Positions 1-5,930 of a DNA stretch of 12,300 nucleotides are shown piece after piece. A program made the translations under genes and the position numbers. The stretch comes from UBA7683 sp964643895 (GTDB lineage Bacteria > Patescibacteriota > Saccharimonadia > Saccharimonadales > UBA7683), in contig CAZXUE010000025.1 of the NCBI GenBank assembly GCA_964643895.1, positions 1-12,300 of the forward strand, given 5' to 3'. Each line of letters starts with the position of its first letter. Position 1 is the stretch's first letter. The notes under the pieces are model-generated. The model was not told the DNA's origin. It saw nothing but the letters and a program-made list of their open reading frames with translations, and did not search any database.

Positions 1-54
1 CGCGTACGGCTGGGGGCCGTGAGGTCGCAGGTTCAAGTCCTGTCACCCCGACCA
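1..54 (+). tRNA. tRNA-Pro (GGG), 3' portion, truncated by window edge
   Basis: Only the last two thirds of the tRNA is present. The anticodon stem is 5-9 paired with 17-21, the 7-nt loop is 10-16 and the anticodon at 12-14 reads GGG, which decodes proline codon CCC. The T stem is 27-31 paired with 39-43, with the loop TTCAAGT at 32-38. The 3' acceptor strand CACCCCG is followed by discriminator A51 and a genomically encoded CCA at 52-54. The acceptor 5' half and most of the D arm lie outside the window. The assignment rests on the anticodon and on similarity of the acceptor and T arm to typical bacterial tRNA-Pro. Confidence 0.93.
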
Positions 55-116
55 AGCTTCGAATCTAATCTGTAAAGTACTGAAATCATTTTTCTCGCTT
101 GTTTGATGATCGCCAC

Positions 117-125
117 TGATATAAT
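117..125 (+). promoter_or_regulatory. Extended -10 promoter of the phosphotransferase gene
   Basis: A perfect TATAAT at 120-125 is preceded by TG at 117-118, giving the extended -10 form TGnTATAAT. No good -35 hexamer is seen at the normal distance, which extended -10 promoters can tolerate. The expected transcription start, about 7 nt downstream, falls on or next to the ATG at 133, so the mRNA would have essentially no leader. Confidence 0.65.
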
Positions 126-132
126 ACGAGTC

Positions 133-1059
133 ATGTCTACACATAAAACAAGGTTTGATCAAGCCGCAGCTGAAACATTTATTGAAGACCATCTACATGC
201 AACTGACCCAAAATTAGAAACAATTGCTGATGGGGAAACTTCTCAGGCATTTTTGTTTGAAACTGAAGAAGGGCCTCGAGTATTGCGTGTTAGTATCCAC
301 TCAAAAGAGAGCTTCCTAAAAGACCAGATGGCGCATCAACAACTAGCTTCCGCTGGACTACCGATACCAGAAGTATTCGAAGTAGGAGAGATGGAAAATG
401 GACTGTTCTTTGCAATTTCCGAACGAGTGCCAGGGAAGACTCTCGATAAATTTAGCCGTGAAGAAATTAATGCACTTATGCCAAAAATAATTGAGACTTT
501 AGAAACCATTCACTCCGTTAAACCACTTGGCGAAGGCTGTGGCAACTGGGGTTTAACAGGGAATGGAAAGTTCAAATCCTGGCGCGAAACATTAATTGCT
601 AGCGCTAGTGAAGATGACGAAGAGACTAGAACGGCTGAATTCTACGACGAAGCATATCACGACAAGTTAAGAGCAGAGGTGCTGGCACTCATCCACGCAT
701 GTCCTGAAGAAAGAGTGCTCATTCACGATGACTTTGGCTTTAATAATACGTTAAGTGACGGCACGAACATCACTGGAGTTATAGATTGGGAACATGCCGC
801 ATATGGGGATCCGCTTAAAGATGTTGCTTGGCTTGATTTCTGGAATGATAAACAGGGTTATGCGGCAGCGTTTGAGCAATACTATCGAGAAAAGAATACT
901 TTACCCAAGGATTTTCAACAGCGAATCAACTGTTATAAGCTCCTCATCGGACTAGGCTCGTTAGGCTTCTTTGCTCGTTCAAAACAAGCTGAGAGCTATC
1001 AGTATACAAAAGAGATCATTGATAGGACTAAACTGGAAACAAATGGTCTCACATTTTGA
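133..1059 (+). CDS. APH-family phosphotransferase (aminoglycoside/choline kinase-like)
   Basis: A protein of 308 residues from the ATG at 133. The kinase signature is clear: H198-D199-D200-F-G-F-N-N205 is the HxDxxxxN catalytic loop with D200 as catalytic base and N205 as metal ligand, and I-D218-W-E is the second metal-binding motif, followed by G-D-P. The N-terminal lobe is a short beta-rich nucleotide-binding domain. Family members phosphorylate hydroxyl groups on small molecules such as aminoglycosides, choline, homoserine or sugars; the substrate cannot be read here. In-frame TTG 103 and ATG 106 exist upstream, but they lie before or within the promoter, so 133 is preferred. It sits alone after a tRNA, so context gives no pathway. 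An antibiotic resistance role should not be assumed. Confidence 0.85.
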   Translation: MSTHKTRFDQAAAETFIEDHLHATDPKLETIADGETSQAFLFETEEGPRVLRVSIHSKESFLKDQMAHQQLASAGLPIPEVFEVGEMENGLFFAISERVPGKTLDKFSREEINALMPKIIETLETIHSVKPLGEGCGNWGLTGNGKFKSWRETLIASASEDDEETRTAEFYDEAYHDKLRAEVLALIHACPEERVLIHDDFGFNNTLSDGTNITGVIDWEHAAYGDPLKDVAWLDFWNDKQGYAAAFEQYYREKNTLPKDFQQRINCYKLLIGLGSLGFFARSKQAESYQYTKEIIDRTKLETNGLTF

Positions 1060-1108
1060 TCTGTAAAATCTGTAATTACGTGGGTGCGGGCTTATGTGCT
1101 GGTGCCGA

Positions 1109-1929
1109 ATGGTGGTTATAAAATATTCCCGGGGCAGTGTAGTATTATTAAAAGGTGAAANNNNNNNNNNGATCACTTTTTACCGGGTTACCTGGAGCTT
1201 CCTGGGGGTAGGGTGGAGCATGGAGAAAACCTTGAGCACGCTTTGAGGCGAAAGCTTTCAGAGGAACTTAATCTTGGCAGTGAACTACCAATGTATTTCA
1301 CCAGCTTTGCTAAATCAAATAAGCAAGGTCCTTATTTAAGAGCAGTGTTCGAAGTTTCGTACAATCAAAGGCAGCCAATTGTCCTGAGTAATGCTCATAA
1401 TGAGTATGAGTGGATAGATTACCAGGCTATTCCTGAAGAGAAAATAACAACAGATGCAAGGGAGGTTTTACAACAGTATCTGGGGACACATCAGAAATAT
1501 TCAAATGAAGAGAAAAATACAACGCTTACGCTTTTCTCTGATGGTGGATCACGAGGCAATCCGGGTCCATCTGCTTCCGCATATGTAATTTATAATAGGT
1601 TTAATGAGATACTGGAATCCGGTGGTTCGTATATTGGTATCACCTCGAACAATCAGGCTGAGTACACGGGTGTACTTTTGGGCCTAAAGGCTGCCACGAA
1701 GTATGCTGGGCTTGGTGATACGCTTTTATTCAACGTTGACAGCTTGCTGGTGGTTAATCAAATGAATGGCCTCTATAAGATTAAGAATCGAGAACTCTGG
1801 CCGCTGAATCAGCAAATACGAGAACTAATGAAACAATTCGGCCACGTAAGATTTAATCATGTACCTCGAGAGAACAACCAGGCGGCTGACGATAAGGTTA
1901 ACGAAATTCTTAATGCCCATGGTGGATAG
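1109..1929 (+). CDS. Nudix hydrolase domain fused to RNase HI domain (interrupted by assembly gap)
   Basis: A two-domain protein. The N-terminal Nudix domain runs from MVVIKYSRGSVVLLKGE before the gap to a Nudix box after it (LPGGRVEHGE, then RRKLSEEL); the pair of metal-binding glutamates is kept (GAG 1261, GAA 1264) but the first glutamate of the REUXEE motif is lysine (AAG 1252). A short linker leads to a complete RNase HI fold with the four catalytic acids: Asp at 1540 (FSDGGSRGNPG), Glu at 1660 (NQAEYTG), Asp at 1738 (NVDSLL) and Asp at 1888 (NNQAAD). RNase HI cuts RNA in RNA/DNA hybrids; Nudix enzymes hydrolyse nucleoside diphosphate derivatives. The sequence lacks the basic protrusion of E. 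coli RNase HI and resembles the family with a VPRExN-xAD ending. The gap at 1161-1170 breaks the frame as written; continuity needs 2+3n missing bases. The start is uncertain: ATG 1109 is chosen, ATG 1094 is in the same frame. Confidence 0.75.
1161..1170. other. Assembly gap (10 N) inside the Nudix-RNase HI gene
   Basis: Ten N bases, evidently a fixed-size placeholder. Coding sequence on both sides belongs to the same Nudix domain, but the frames agree only if the real missing length is 2, 5, 8 and so on. The flanks form a rough inverted repeat (AAAAGGTGA before, TCACTTTTT after), which may have contributed to the assembly break. Confidence 0.95.
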
Positions 1930-2045
1930 ATAGTAGAAGTAGATACATACAAATAGATAACGGTATTCATTAGGGTGCTATCTCAAATCAAGTATAGAAC
2001 TATATTTCAAGATGATCTGTTATCTATTTGCATGTATCTACTATC
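1929..2045. repeat. Long imperfect inverted repeat between RNase HI gene and rnpB
   Basis: Arms 1939-1961 and 2019-2041 are 23 nt long with one mismatch (A1949 against C2031), separated by 57 nt. GATAG at 1929-1933 can pair with CTATC at 2041-2045 if the bases between are bulged. The stem begins at the stop codon of the Nudix-RNase HI gene and lies just beyond the 3' end of rnpB on the other strand. It may act as a two-way transcript end or stability hairpin, or be a small non-autonomous mobile element. Neither strand has a long U tract directly after the stem and there is no coding capacity in the loop. Confidence 0.7.
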
Positions 2046-2053
2046 TAAAAAAG

Positions 2054-2390
2054 TGCTAGACCACCGATAAGCCGGGTTCTGTCGAGGGTGATCATCTATC
2101 TAGTTGGCCCATTGCTGGACAAATCGAGCGGTTCTTATGATCTGATTACGGCGGACAGCCTTAAGTGTAACCAAATCTCCTTGCAGCAGGCAGGGTTTAC
2201 CTCTCTTCCGTGTCACCACGGCCGACTGTGAGCTCTTACCTCACTCGTTTCACCTTTTCCCCGAAGGGTAGTTTCGTTTCTGTGGCACTTTCCCTAGGGT
2301 TGCCCCCGGTTGCCGTTAGCAACTGCCTTGTCCTGTGCTGCCCGGACTTTCCTCCCCGATAAATCGGGGCGACCACCTAGTGATCTAGCA
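2054..2390 (-). ncRNA. rnpB: RNase P RNA (bacterial type A-like)
   Basis: The catalytic RNA that matures the 5' ends of tRNAs. The reverse strand carries the conserved P4 halves: AGGAAAGTCCGGGC (2353 to 2340) and the 3' ACAGAACCCGGCTTAT (2082 to 2067). Between them are the conserved GTGAAAC...GAGGTAAGAGC block and a P15/L15-like GAGAGGTAAACC segment that contacts the tRNA CCA end. The ends form helix P1: 2389-2380 pairs with 2064-2055 with one wobble. Length is about 337 nt. The end points are set from P1 and may be off by a few bases. It begins about 20 nt after the rplT stop and is followed by six U (2052 to 2047), which could help termination or 3' trimming. Confidence 0.95.
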
Positions 2391-2396
2391 TTGCCA

Positions 2397-2405
2397 AGTA
2401 TACCA
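2397..2405 (-). promoter_or_regulatory. Extended -10 promoter of rnpB
   Basis: On the reverse strand TGGTATACT gives an extended -10 box (TG, one base, TATACT at 2402 to 2397). The predicted start about 7 nt downstream, near 2390, coincides with the start of helix P1 of RNase P RNA, which supports it. No -35 match is seen; the upstream bases lie in the end of rplT. Read-through from the ribosomal operon is also possible. Confidence 0.6.
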
Positions 2406-2411
2406 GAGATA

Positions 2412-2756
2412 TTATTTAGAGCCGAGTTTTACGAGTGTTTCAATGGCTTTGGGGTGATTGACGGCGAGTTCAGAGAGGATTTTGCGGTCAATTTCTACAT
2501 TGTTCTTCTTGAGGCTTGCCATGAAGGCACTGTAGCTGACGCCGTGTTCTCGCACGGCAGCGTTAATGCGGGTAATCCAGAGGCCGCGAAGATCACGTTT
2601 TTTGTTGCGGCGATCTCTGTACGCATACTGAAGGGCACGAATAACACCCTGACGAGCGAGCTTGATAGAGCTCCGTCTGGCGCGTTGCATACCTTTTGCT
2701 TGTTTGATCACCTTCTTGTGTTTCTGATGGCTGGTAACACCTCGTTTTACTCGCAT
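2412..2756 (-). CDS. rplT: 50S ribosomal protein bL20
   Basis: A protein of 114 residues, close to the usual length of bL20. The highly basic N-terminus (MRVKRGVTSHQKHKKVIKQA) and the central RRNKKRDLRGLWITRINAA segment are diagnostic, followed by the globular C-terminal part ending near AIETLVKLGSK. It binds 23S rRNA early in large-subunit assembly. A strong Shine-Dalgarno AAGGAG lies 6 nt before the ATG. It follows rpmI by 23 nt and is the last protein gene of infC-rpmI-rplT. In other bacteria bL20 represses this operon by binding the mRNA; no such site was recognised here. Confidence 0.97.
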   Translation of the reverse strand: MRVKRGVTSHQKHKKVIKQAKGMQRARRSSIKLARQGVIRALQYAYRDRRNKKRDLRGLWITRINAAVREHGVSYSAFMASLKKNNVEIDRKILSELAVNHPKAIETLVKLGSK

Positions 2757-2779
2757 ACTAACTCCTTAAAAATCGCTTG

Positions 2780-2974
2780 TTACGCTCCAAGCGCACGTTT
2801 AACCTTATTTTTGTCGCCGCTACTGACGGCTTGGGCGCCGGCATTATTTCGCTTTCTACCAGCAGATTTTTTAGCTAGCAGATGGTTTTTGAATGCGCGT
2901 TCACGAAGCAATTTGCCAGTTGCAGATGTGCGCACACGCTTTGTGGTTCCCTTGTGGGTCTTAATTTTTGGCAT
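2780..2974 (-). CDS. rpmI: 50S ribosomal protein bL35
   Basis: A 64-residue basic protein starting MPKIKTHKGTTKRVR, with the typical GKLLRERAFKNHLLAKKSAGRKR core, of normal bL35 length. It is a structural protein of the large ribosomal subunit. The ATG is preceded by AGGAG at a normal distance (revcomp ACAGGAGATCTACGAATG). Start and Shine-Dalgarno lie inside the end of infC: the two genes overlap by 14 nt in different frames, which suggests translational coupling. Confidence 0.97.
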   Translation of the reverse strand: MPKIKTHKGTTKRVRTSATGKLLRERAFKNHLLAKKSAGRKRNNAGAQAVSSGDKNKVKRALGA

Positions 2975-3485
2975 TCGTAGATCTCCTGTAGGTGATAGTT
3001 AAATTACGTCCGGCCAGCTGCGCCGGTTGGTCCACGACAGCGATATCCTCTAGTTTTGAGGTAATTCGTTCAAATAAGGTGAACCCGAGCTCTTTATGAG
3101 CGTTCTCTCTACCCCTATAGAGTAACATAACTTTCACCTTATGGCCAGCTTCTAGGAATTTTCTGGCTCGATTGATCTTTATTTCAAGATCGTTATCACC
3201 AATGCGCATACCAAGTCTGATCTGTTTTAGGTCAACAACTTTTGCAAGCTTTTTTTGCTTCTGGAGCTGCTTAGTCTTCTGGTAGTTATACTTACCCCAA
3301 TCAACGATTCGAGCCACTGGAGGGTTGGCATTAGGCGAAACCTCTACTAAATCAAGTCCTGCCAGCTCAGCCCGCTGCAATGCCTCGCTACGTGAAAGTA
3401 CTCCGGCTTGATTGCCGTTTTCATCAATGACCCTGAGCTCATTCGCACGAATTGCGTGATTCAGGCGCGTTTGCGGTTGTTTGAT
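2961..3485 (-). CDS. infC: Translation initiation factor IF-3, probable ATC start
   Basis: IF3 binds the 30S subunit, keeps it free of 50S and checks the start codon. The reading frame encodes 174 residues (E. coli IF3 has 180): an N-domain with RLNHAIRANELRVIDENGN and GLDLVEVSPNANPPVARIVD, a lysine-rich linker helix, and a C-domain with DLEIKINRARKFLEAGHKVKV and RGRENAHKELG. No ATG or GTG exists in frame between the upstream stop at 3510-3512 and the N-domain; the first TTG (3380) would delete essential N-domain residues. An AGGAG at 3498-3494 stands 8 nt before an ATC codon at 3485-3483, which is therefore chosen. Non-canonical AUU/AUC starts in infC are known and mediate autoregulation, because IF3 rejects such codons. 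The gene overlaps rpmI by 14 nt. Confidence 0.93.
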   Translation of the reverse strand: MKQPQTRLNHAIRANELRVIDENGNQAGVLSRSEALQRAELAGLDLVEVSPNANPPVARIVDWGKYNYQKTKQLQKQKKLAKVVDLKQIRLGMRIGDNDLEIKINRARKFLEAGHKVKVMLLYRGRENAHKELGFTLFERITSKLEDIAVVDQPAQLAGRNLTITYRRSTNAKN

Positions 3486-3524
3486 ATGATCTACTCCTGT
3501 TAATTGCTTTCAGTCTTAGGTGAA

Positions 3525-3553
3525 AGTGTATCACACTTGTCTCAGTAGTTCAA
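3525..3553 (-). promoter_or_regulatory. Probable infC-rpmI-rplT operon promoter
   Basis: On the reverse strand TTGAAC (3553 to 3548) is followed by exactly 17 nt and TACACT (3530 to 3525), with TG one base before the -10. Each hexamer matches four of six consensus bases. The expected start near 3518 leaves a leader of about 30 nt holding the infC Shine-Dalgarno. The -35 overlaps the comM stop codon, so the operon can start independently of comM. Confidence 0.45.
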
Positions 3554-5071
3554 CGGGGGCGATACAGAAGAGCTTCGCTCATGTGGCTTAGGGTTATTAT
3601 ATCGTCGTTTGCGAGGTCCGCTATAGTTCGAGCAACGCGAATAACCTTCATGTAGCTTCTTGCAGATAGGCTGAGTTTTTGGGCAGCGTTTTCAAGAAAT
3701 GTTTTAGCTTCTTCTGAGAGTTGTGCCAAATTGGCGATATCACGGTTGCTCATATGAGAGTTAACTCGAGAGGAGCTCTGAAAGCGTTCCGATTGTAATG
3801 AGCGGGCCTTTAAGATGCGCTGACTAATTTGTTCACTCTCACTTTTGGGGTTGTCTGACGATTGAAGAGGGAGTAGGTGCTTATGTTCAACTTTCTGTAC
3901 GGTGACTACGATATCGATGCGGTCGAGTAACGGACCGGAGATCTTCTTGTTATATTGATTGATCTGGTGAGGTGTGCACGAGCATGTATGATCGGGGTCC
4001 ATATAATAACCACACGGACATGGGTTCTGAGTAGCGACAAGCATAAAATCTGCCGGGNNNNNNNNNNGTAACGGTATCTTGCGCCCGAGCAACAGTCACA
4101 ATGCGATCTTCGAGTGGTTGTCTCAGTGCTTCCAGGCAAGAGCGCGTATATTCCGGAAATTCATCCAAAAAAAGGATACCTTTGTGGGCAAGACTTATTT
4201 CACCCGGCCTCGGATTACGTCCGCCTCCTATCAGCGCAACGCTGCTGGCAGTGTGATGGGGTGTACGAAAGGGCCTGTATTGATGAATGTCTTCAGTAAG
4301 CTCCCCGGCAAGACTGTGAAGTTTGGTAATGGAGATGATTTCTTCAATTGAGGGCGGAGGAAGTATCGAGAGCAAAGCGCGTGCCATCATGGTTTTGCCA
4401 GCTCCCGGGGGTCCACTGAGAAGAATATTATGATGGCCAGCGACAGCAATTTCAAGCGCACGTTTGGCATGAGATTGTCCGTAAACATCGGTAAAATCTA
4501 CTGATCGCCGATGATGTATGTGCTGTACCTGCGTTAGTGGTTGTGGTGCCACGACCTTTTCCTGATTAAGGTGTTTACATAATTGCGCGAGGCTGGAAAC
4601 TGGAATGATCTCAATACCCTCGATAAGAGCTGCTTGGCTCGCTGAAGCACTCGGAACAAAAATACGTTTGAAGCCGTGTGTTTTTGCAACCTCGGTATGA
4701 GTTATGGCGCCGCGAGTTGGGCGTAGGCTACCGTCGAGCGAGAGTTCGCCGACAAATAGGGAATCTTTCAATAGGTTTGTTTTAACTTGCTGGCTCGCTG
4801 CAAGCACGGCAATAGCGAGCGGCAAGTCGTAGCAAGACCCATCTTTAGGCAGATCGGCTGGCGCTAAGTTAAGCGTGATTCGTTTTCTTGGCATGACTAG
4901 GTCGCTGTTCTTTATGCCGCTTCGTAAACGTTCCTTTGCTTCGTCAATTGCCTTGTTTGCCAACCCGACTATTACTATGCCCGGTAGCCCGTTCGTTGTA
5001 TCACACTCAACTTCAATCAGCCGCCCATCAAACCCAACATTAGCCGCGGAATACACTTTTGCAGTTACCAT
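3550..5071 (-). CDS. comM: ComM-family AAA+ ATPase (Mg-chelatase-like), interrupted by assembly gap
   Basis: ComM is a ring-forming helicase that extends strand exchange (branch migration) during natural transformation. The N-terminal S5-like domain starts MVTAKVYSAANVGFDG and contains GLPGIVIVGLANKAIDEAKERL. Then come Walker A (GPPGAGKTMMAR), Walker B (GILFLDEFPEY) and, after the gap, the family's Cys motif NPCPCGYYMDPDHTCSC, an arginine-finger region (LLDRIDIVV) and the C-terminal helical domain. The parts on both sides of the gap add to 1512 nt; about 3 missing bases would give roughly 504 residues, matching the usual 500-510. ATG 5071 is chosen over an upstream TTG because it has an AGGGG Shine-Dalgarno and begins the conserved domain. 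The apparent frameshift at 4058-4067 comes from the 10-N placeholder. In this lineage it fits DNA uptake and recombination. Confidence 0.93.
4058..4067. other. Assembly gap (10 N) inside comM
   Basis: Ten placeholder N bases. On the coding strand the left piece ends ...GAT ACC GTT AC and the right piece begins C CCG GCA GAT. The family pattern here is V-T-(F/Y)-P-A-x-F, so about 3 bases are probably missing, not 10. The gene is then intact and not frameshifted. Confidence 0.9.
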
Positions 5072-5126
5072 TGCTTGCCCCTTATGGTTTACGTACTGAC
5101 TATGATAATAACAGGTCTGTAATAGA

Positions 5127-5155
5127 AAACAACGGCCTGCGAGGAGCCGTTGTTT
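5127..5155 (-). terminator. Terminator-like hairpin in the comM leader
   Basis: A perfect 10-bp stem (5127-5136 with 5146-5155) with a 9-nt loop. Read on the reverse strand it is AAACAACGGC...GCCGTTGTTT followed by a short T-rich run (TTTTCTATT), so it resembles an intrinsic terminator for transcripts moving toward comM. It lies between the comM promoter and the comM start. It could end a small leader RNA of about 75 nt or attenuate comM. A second AT-rich hairpin (GTACTT with AAGTAC) lies upstream near 5180-5200. Confidence 0.5.
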
Positions 5156-5207
5156 CAAGGGTTTATCTTTTTGTTTTGAGTACTTTTTTTATTCAAGTAC
5201 CACTATC

Positions 5208-5236
5208 ATAATAGGCCCCTAAAAAGGTTATGTCAA
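5208..5236 (-). promoter_or_regulatory. Sigma70-type promoter upstream of comM
   Basis: On the reverse strand a perfect TTGACA (5236 to 5231) is separated by 17 nt from TATTAT (5213 to 5208), five of six matches to TATAAT. This is the best -35/-10 pair in the window. The predicted start near 5201 leaves a leader of about 130 nt before the comM ATG, unlike the short or absent leaders of other promoters here. Confidence 0.7.
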
Positions 5237-5264
5237 CACAAAAATGAACGAAAATCTTAACGAG

Positions 5265-5273
5265 TTATCCACA
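5265..5273 (+). promoter_or_regulatory. Single consensus DnaA box
   Basis: TTATCCACA matches the DnaA-binding consensus exactly. It lies about 30 nt upstream of the comM -35 box. No other box and no dnaA or dnaN gene is visible, so this is not evidence for an origin. It could be a regulatory DnaA site or a chance match. Confidence 0.3.
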
Positions 5274-5338
5274 ATAGAGAGTGGAGACGGTGAGTATGAA
5301 TATATACGTCACGAGACAGACCAAAAACTACGGAACGT

Positions 5339-5482
5339 CTATATTTGAGATACTAAGGAGAGGCCGCTTGTCGTCCATTCGGTCTGCAGTTTCGCGGGGC
5401 TGAATTTCTGCATGGCATCAATGCTGTGTACGGTCTCATCATCACACGTTTTAATTATCGCACCAAACGCAAAAGTAGGCAT
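5339..5482 (-). CDS. Possible small protein, 47 residues, unrecognised
   Basis: An open frame from ATG 5482 to TAG 5341-5339 encodes MPTFAFGAIIKTCDDETVHS followed by 27 more residues, of mixed composition with no membrane segment. No family is recognised. A TATAAA (5499 to 5494) lies 11 nt before the ATG, the same arrangement as upstream of the gene at 6566, but no Shine-Dalgarno is present. It could be a real leaderless small gene, a remnant, or chance. Confidence 0.22.
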   Translation of the reverse strand: MPTFAFGAIIKTCDDETVHSIDAMQKFSPAKLQTEWTTSGLSLVSQI

Positions 5483-5528
5483 GCAGCAATAAATTTATAA
5501 CGTTCAGGCTTTTAATCAAATTCGACGC

Positions 5529-5551
5529 CATTTGGCTTTTTGAGCCAAATG
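5529..5551. repeat. Perfect 9-bp hairpin
   Basis: CATTTGGCT (5529-5537) pairs perfectly with AGCCAAATG (5543-5551) around a 5-nt loop TTTTG. No U tract follows on either strand, so it does not look like an intrinsic terminator. It lies 11 nt before the (AT)9 tract. Confidence 0.6.
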
Positions 5552-5562
5552 CTTTGCTGATG

Positions 5563-5580
5563 ATATATATATATATATAT
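5563..5580. repeat. (AT)9 dinucleotide repeat
   Basis: Eighteen bases of uninterrupted alternating A and T. Such tracts melt easily and can change length by slippage. It is not within a gene or at a recognisable promoter spacer. Confidence 0.9.
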
Positions 5581-5666
5581 CCTAAACCAGTAAAAGATTT
5601 TGGCAAGACAATACAGACTTAAGAATTGTGAGTAGCTAGCCTGATTTCAAAAAGCTAGCGTAAGCG

Positions 5667-5816
5667 ATGAAAAACTGGCTCATTATTGAAATACGGCCTA
5701 ATACCATACAGGAGGCTCTTATTAAGCATGGGCGTATATGGCAGGCAGTAGGAGCTTATGGAGGCGTTTTCAGAGCGAGGCGGGGAGTAAAACGGGCAAT
5801 ATATCTGTATAAATAA
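5667..5816 (+). CDS. Possible small basic protein, 49 residues, unrecognised
   Basis: An open frame from ATG 5667 to TAA 5814-5816 starts MKNWLIIEIRPNTIQEALIK and continues with a basic, aromatic-rich half containing GRIWQAVGAYGGVF and RARRGVKRA. No family is recognised. It has no clear Shine-Dalgarno or near -10 box. Several ATA, AGA, AGG and CGG codons differ from the CGT/CGC-leaning neighbours, which would fit either a recently acquired small gene or a non-coding frame. A GCTAGC repeated in inverted orientation lies just upstream (about 5634-5659). Confidence 0.28.
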   Translation: MKNWLIIEIRPNTIQEALIKHGRIWQAVGAYGGVFRARRGVKRAIYLYK

Positions 5817-5893
5817 AGATAAAATGTTAATAATACAACGTATAAATTCACAGAATTAATCTATAACATTGTAAATTTTACTTTAAAATACTC

Positions 5894-5922
5894 TTGCAAT
5901 TGTATTCTATCCTTGTTATGCT
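5894..5922 (+). promoter_or_regulatory. Candidate promoter of the structured small RNA
   Basis: TTGCAA at 5894-5899, a 17-nt spacer, then TATGCT at 5917-5922 with TG at 5914-5915 (extended -10). Each hexamer has four of six consensus matches. The predicted start near 5929 lies at the head of the hairpin-rich segment that ends in the terminator at 6082. Confidence 0.4.
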
Positions 5923-5930
5923 TAACAAGG
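5911..5930. promoter_or_regulatory. Perfect palindrome over the candidate -10 box
   Basis: CCTTGTTA and TAACAAGG are perfect 8-nt inverted arms separated by TGCT. The dyad covers the putative -10 box and start site, as an operator for a dimeric regulator would. It could also be an RNA hairpin if transcription starts further upstream. Confidence 0.45.

Larger units (their letters stand above)
5237..5910. other. Long region without a firm gene
   Basis: About 670 bases between the comM promoter and the candidate small RNA. No protein family is recognised on either strand. It holds a consensus DnaA box, two weak small ORFs (5339-5482 minus, 5667-5816 plus), a perfect 9-bp hairpin, an (AT)9 tract and a strongly AT-rich stretch at about 5803-5893. 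For a genome of this type, which is usually gene-dense, such a long unassigned stretch is notable. Confidence 0.6.

Noticed and set aside
133..1059. Aminoglycoside resistance gene
   Set aside because: The kinase motifs are shared by many small-molecule kinases; nothing in sequence or context points to antibiotics.
2310..3002. Long + strand open frame across rnpB, rplT and rpmI
   Set aside because: It lies antisense to RNase P RNA and two certain ribosomal protein genes, and its translation resembles no protein.
3906..4351. Open frames on both strands around the comM gap
   Set aside because: They are other-frame readings of comM, some produced by the placeholder N bases.
5244..5348. 34-residue + strand frame starting MNENLNELSTIESGDGEYEY
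   Set aside because: It is short, has no ribosome site or near -10 box, overlaps the DnaA box and has no recognisable family.
5265..5893. Possible replication origin (DnaA box, AT-rich tracts)
   Set aside because: Only one box, far from the AT-rich block, and no dnaA or dnaN nearby.
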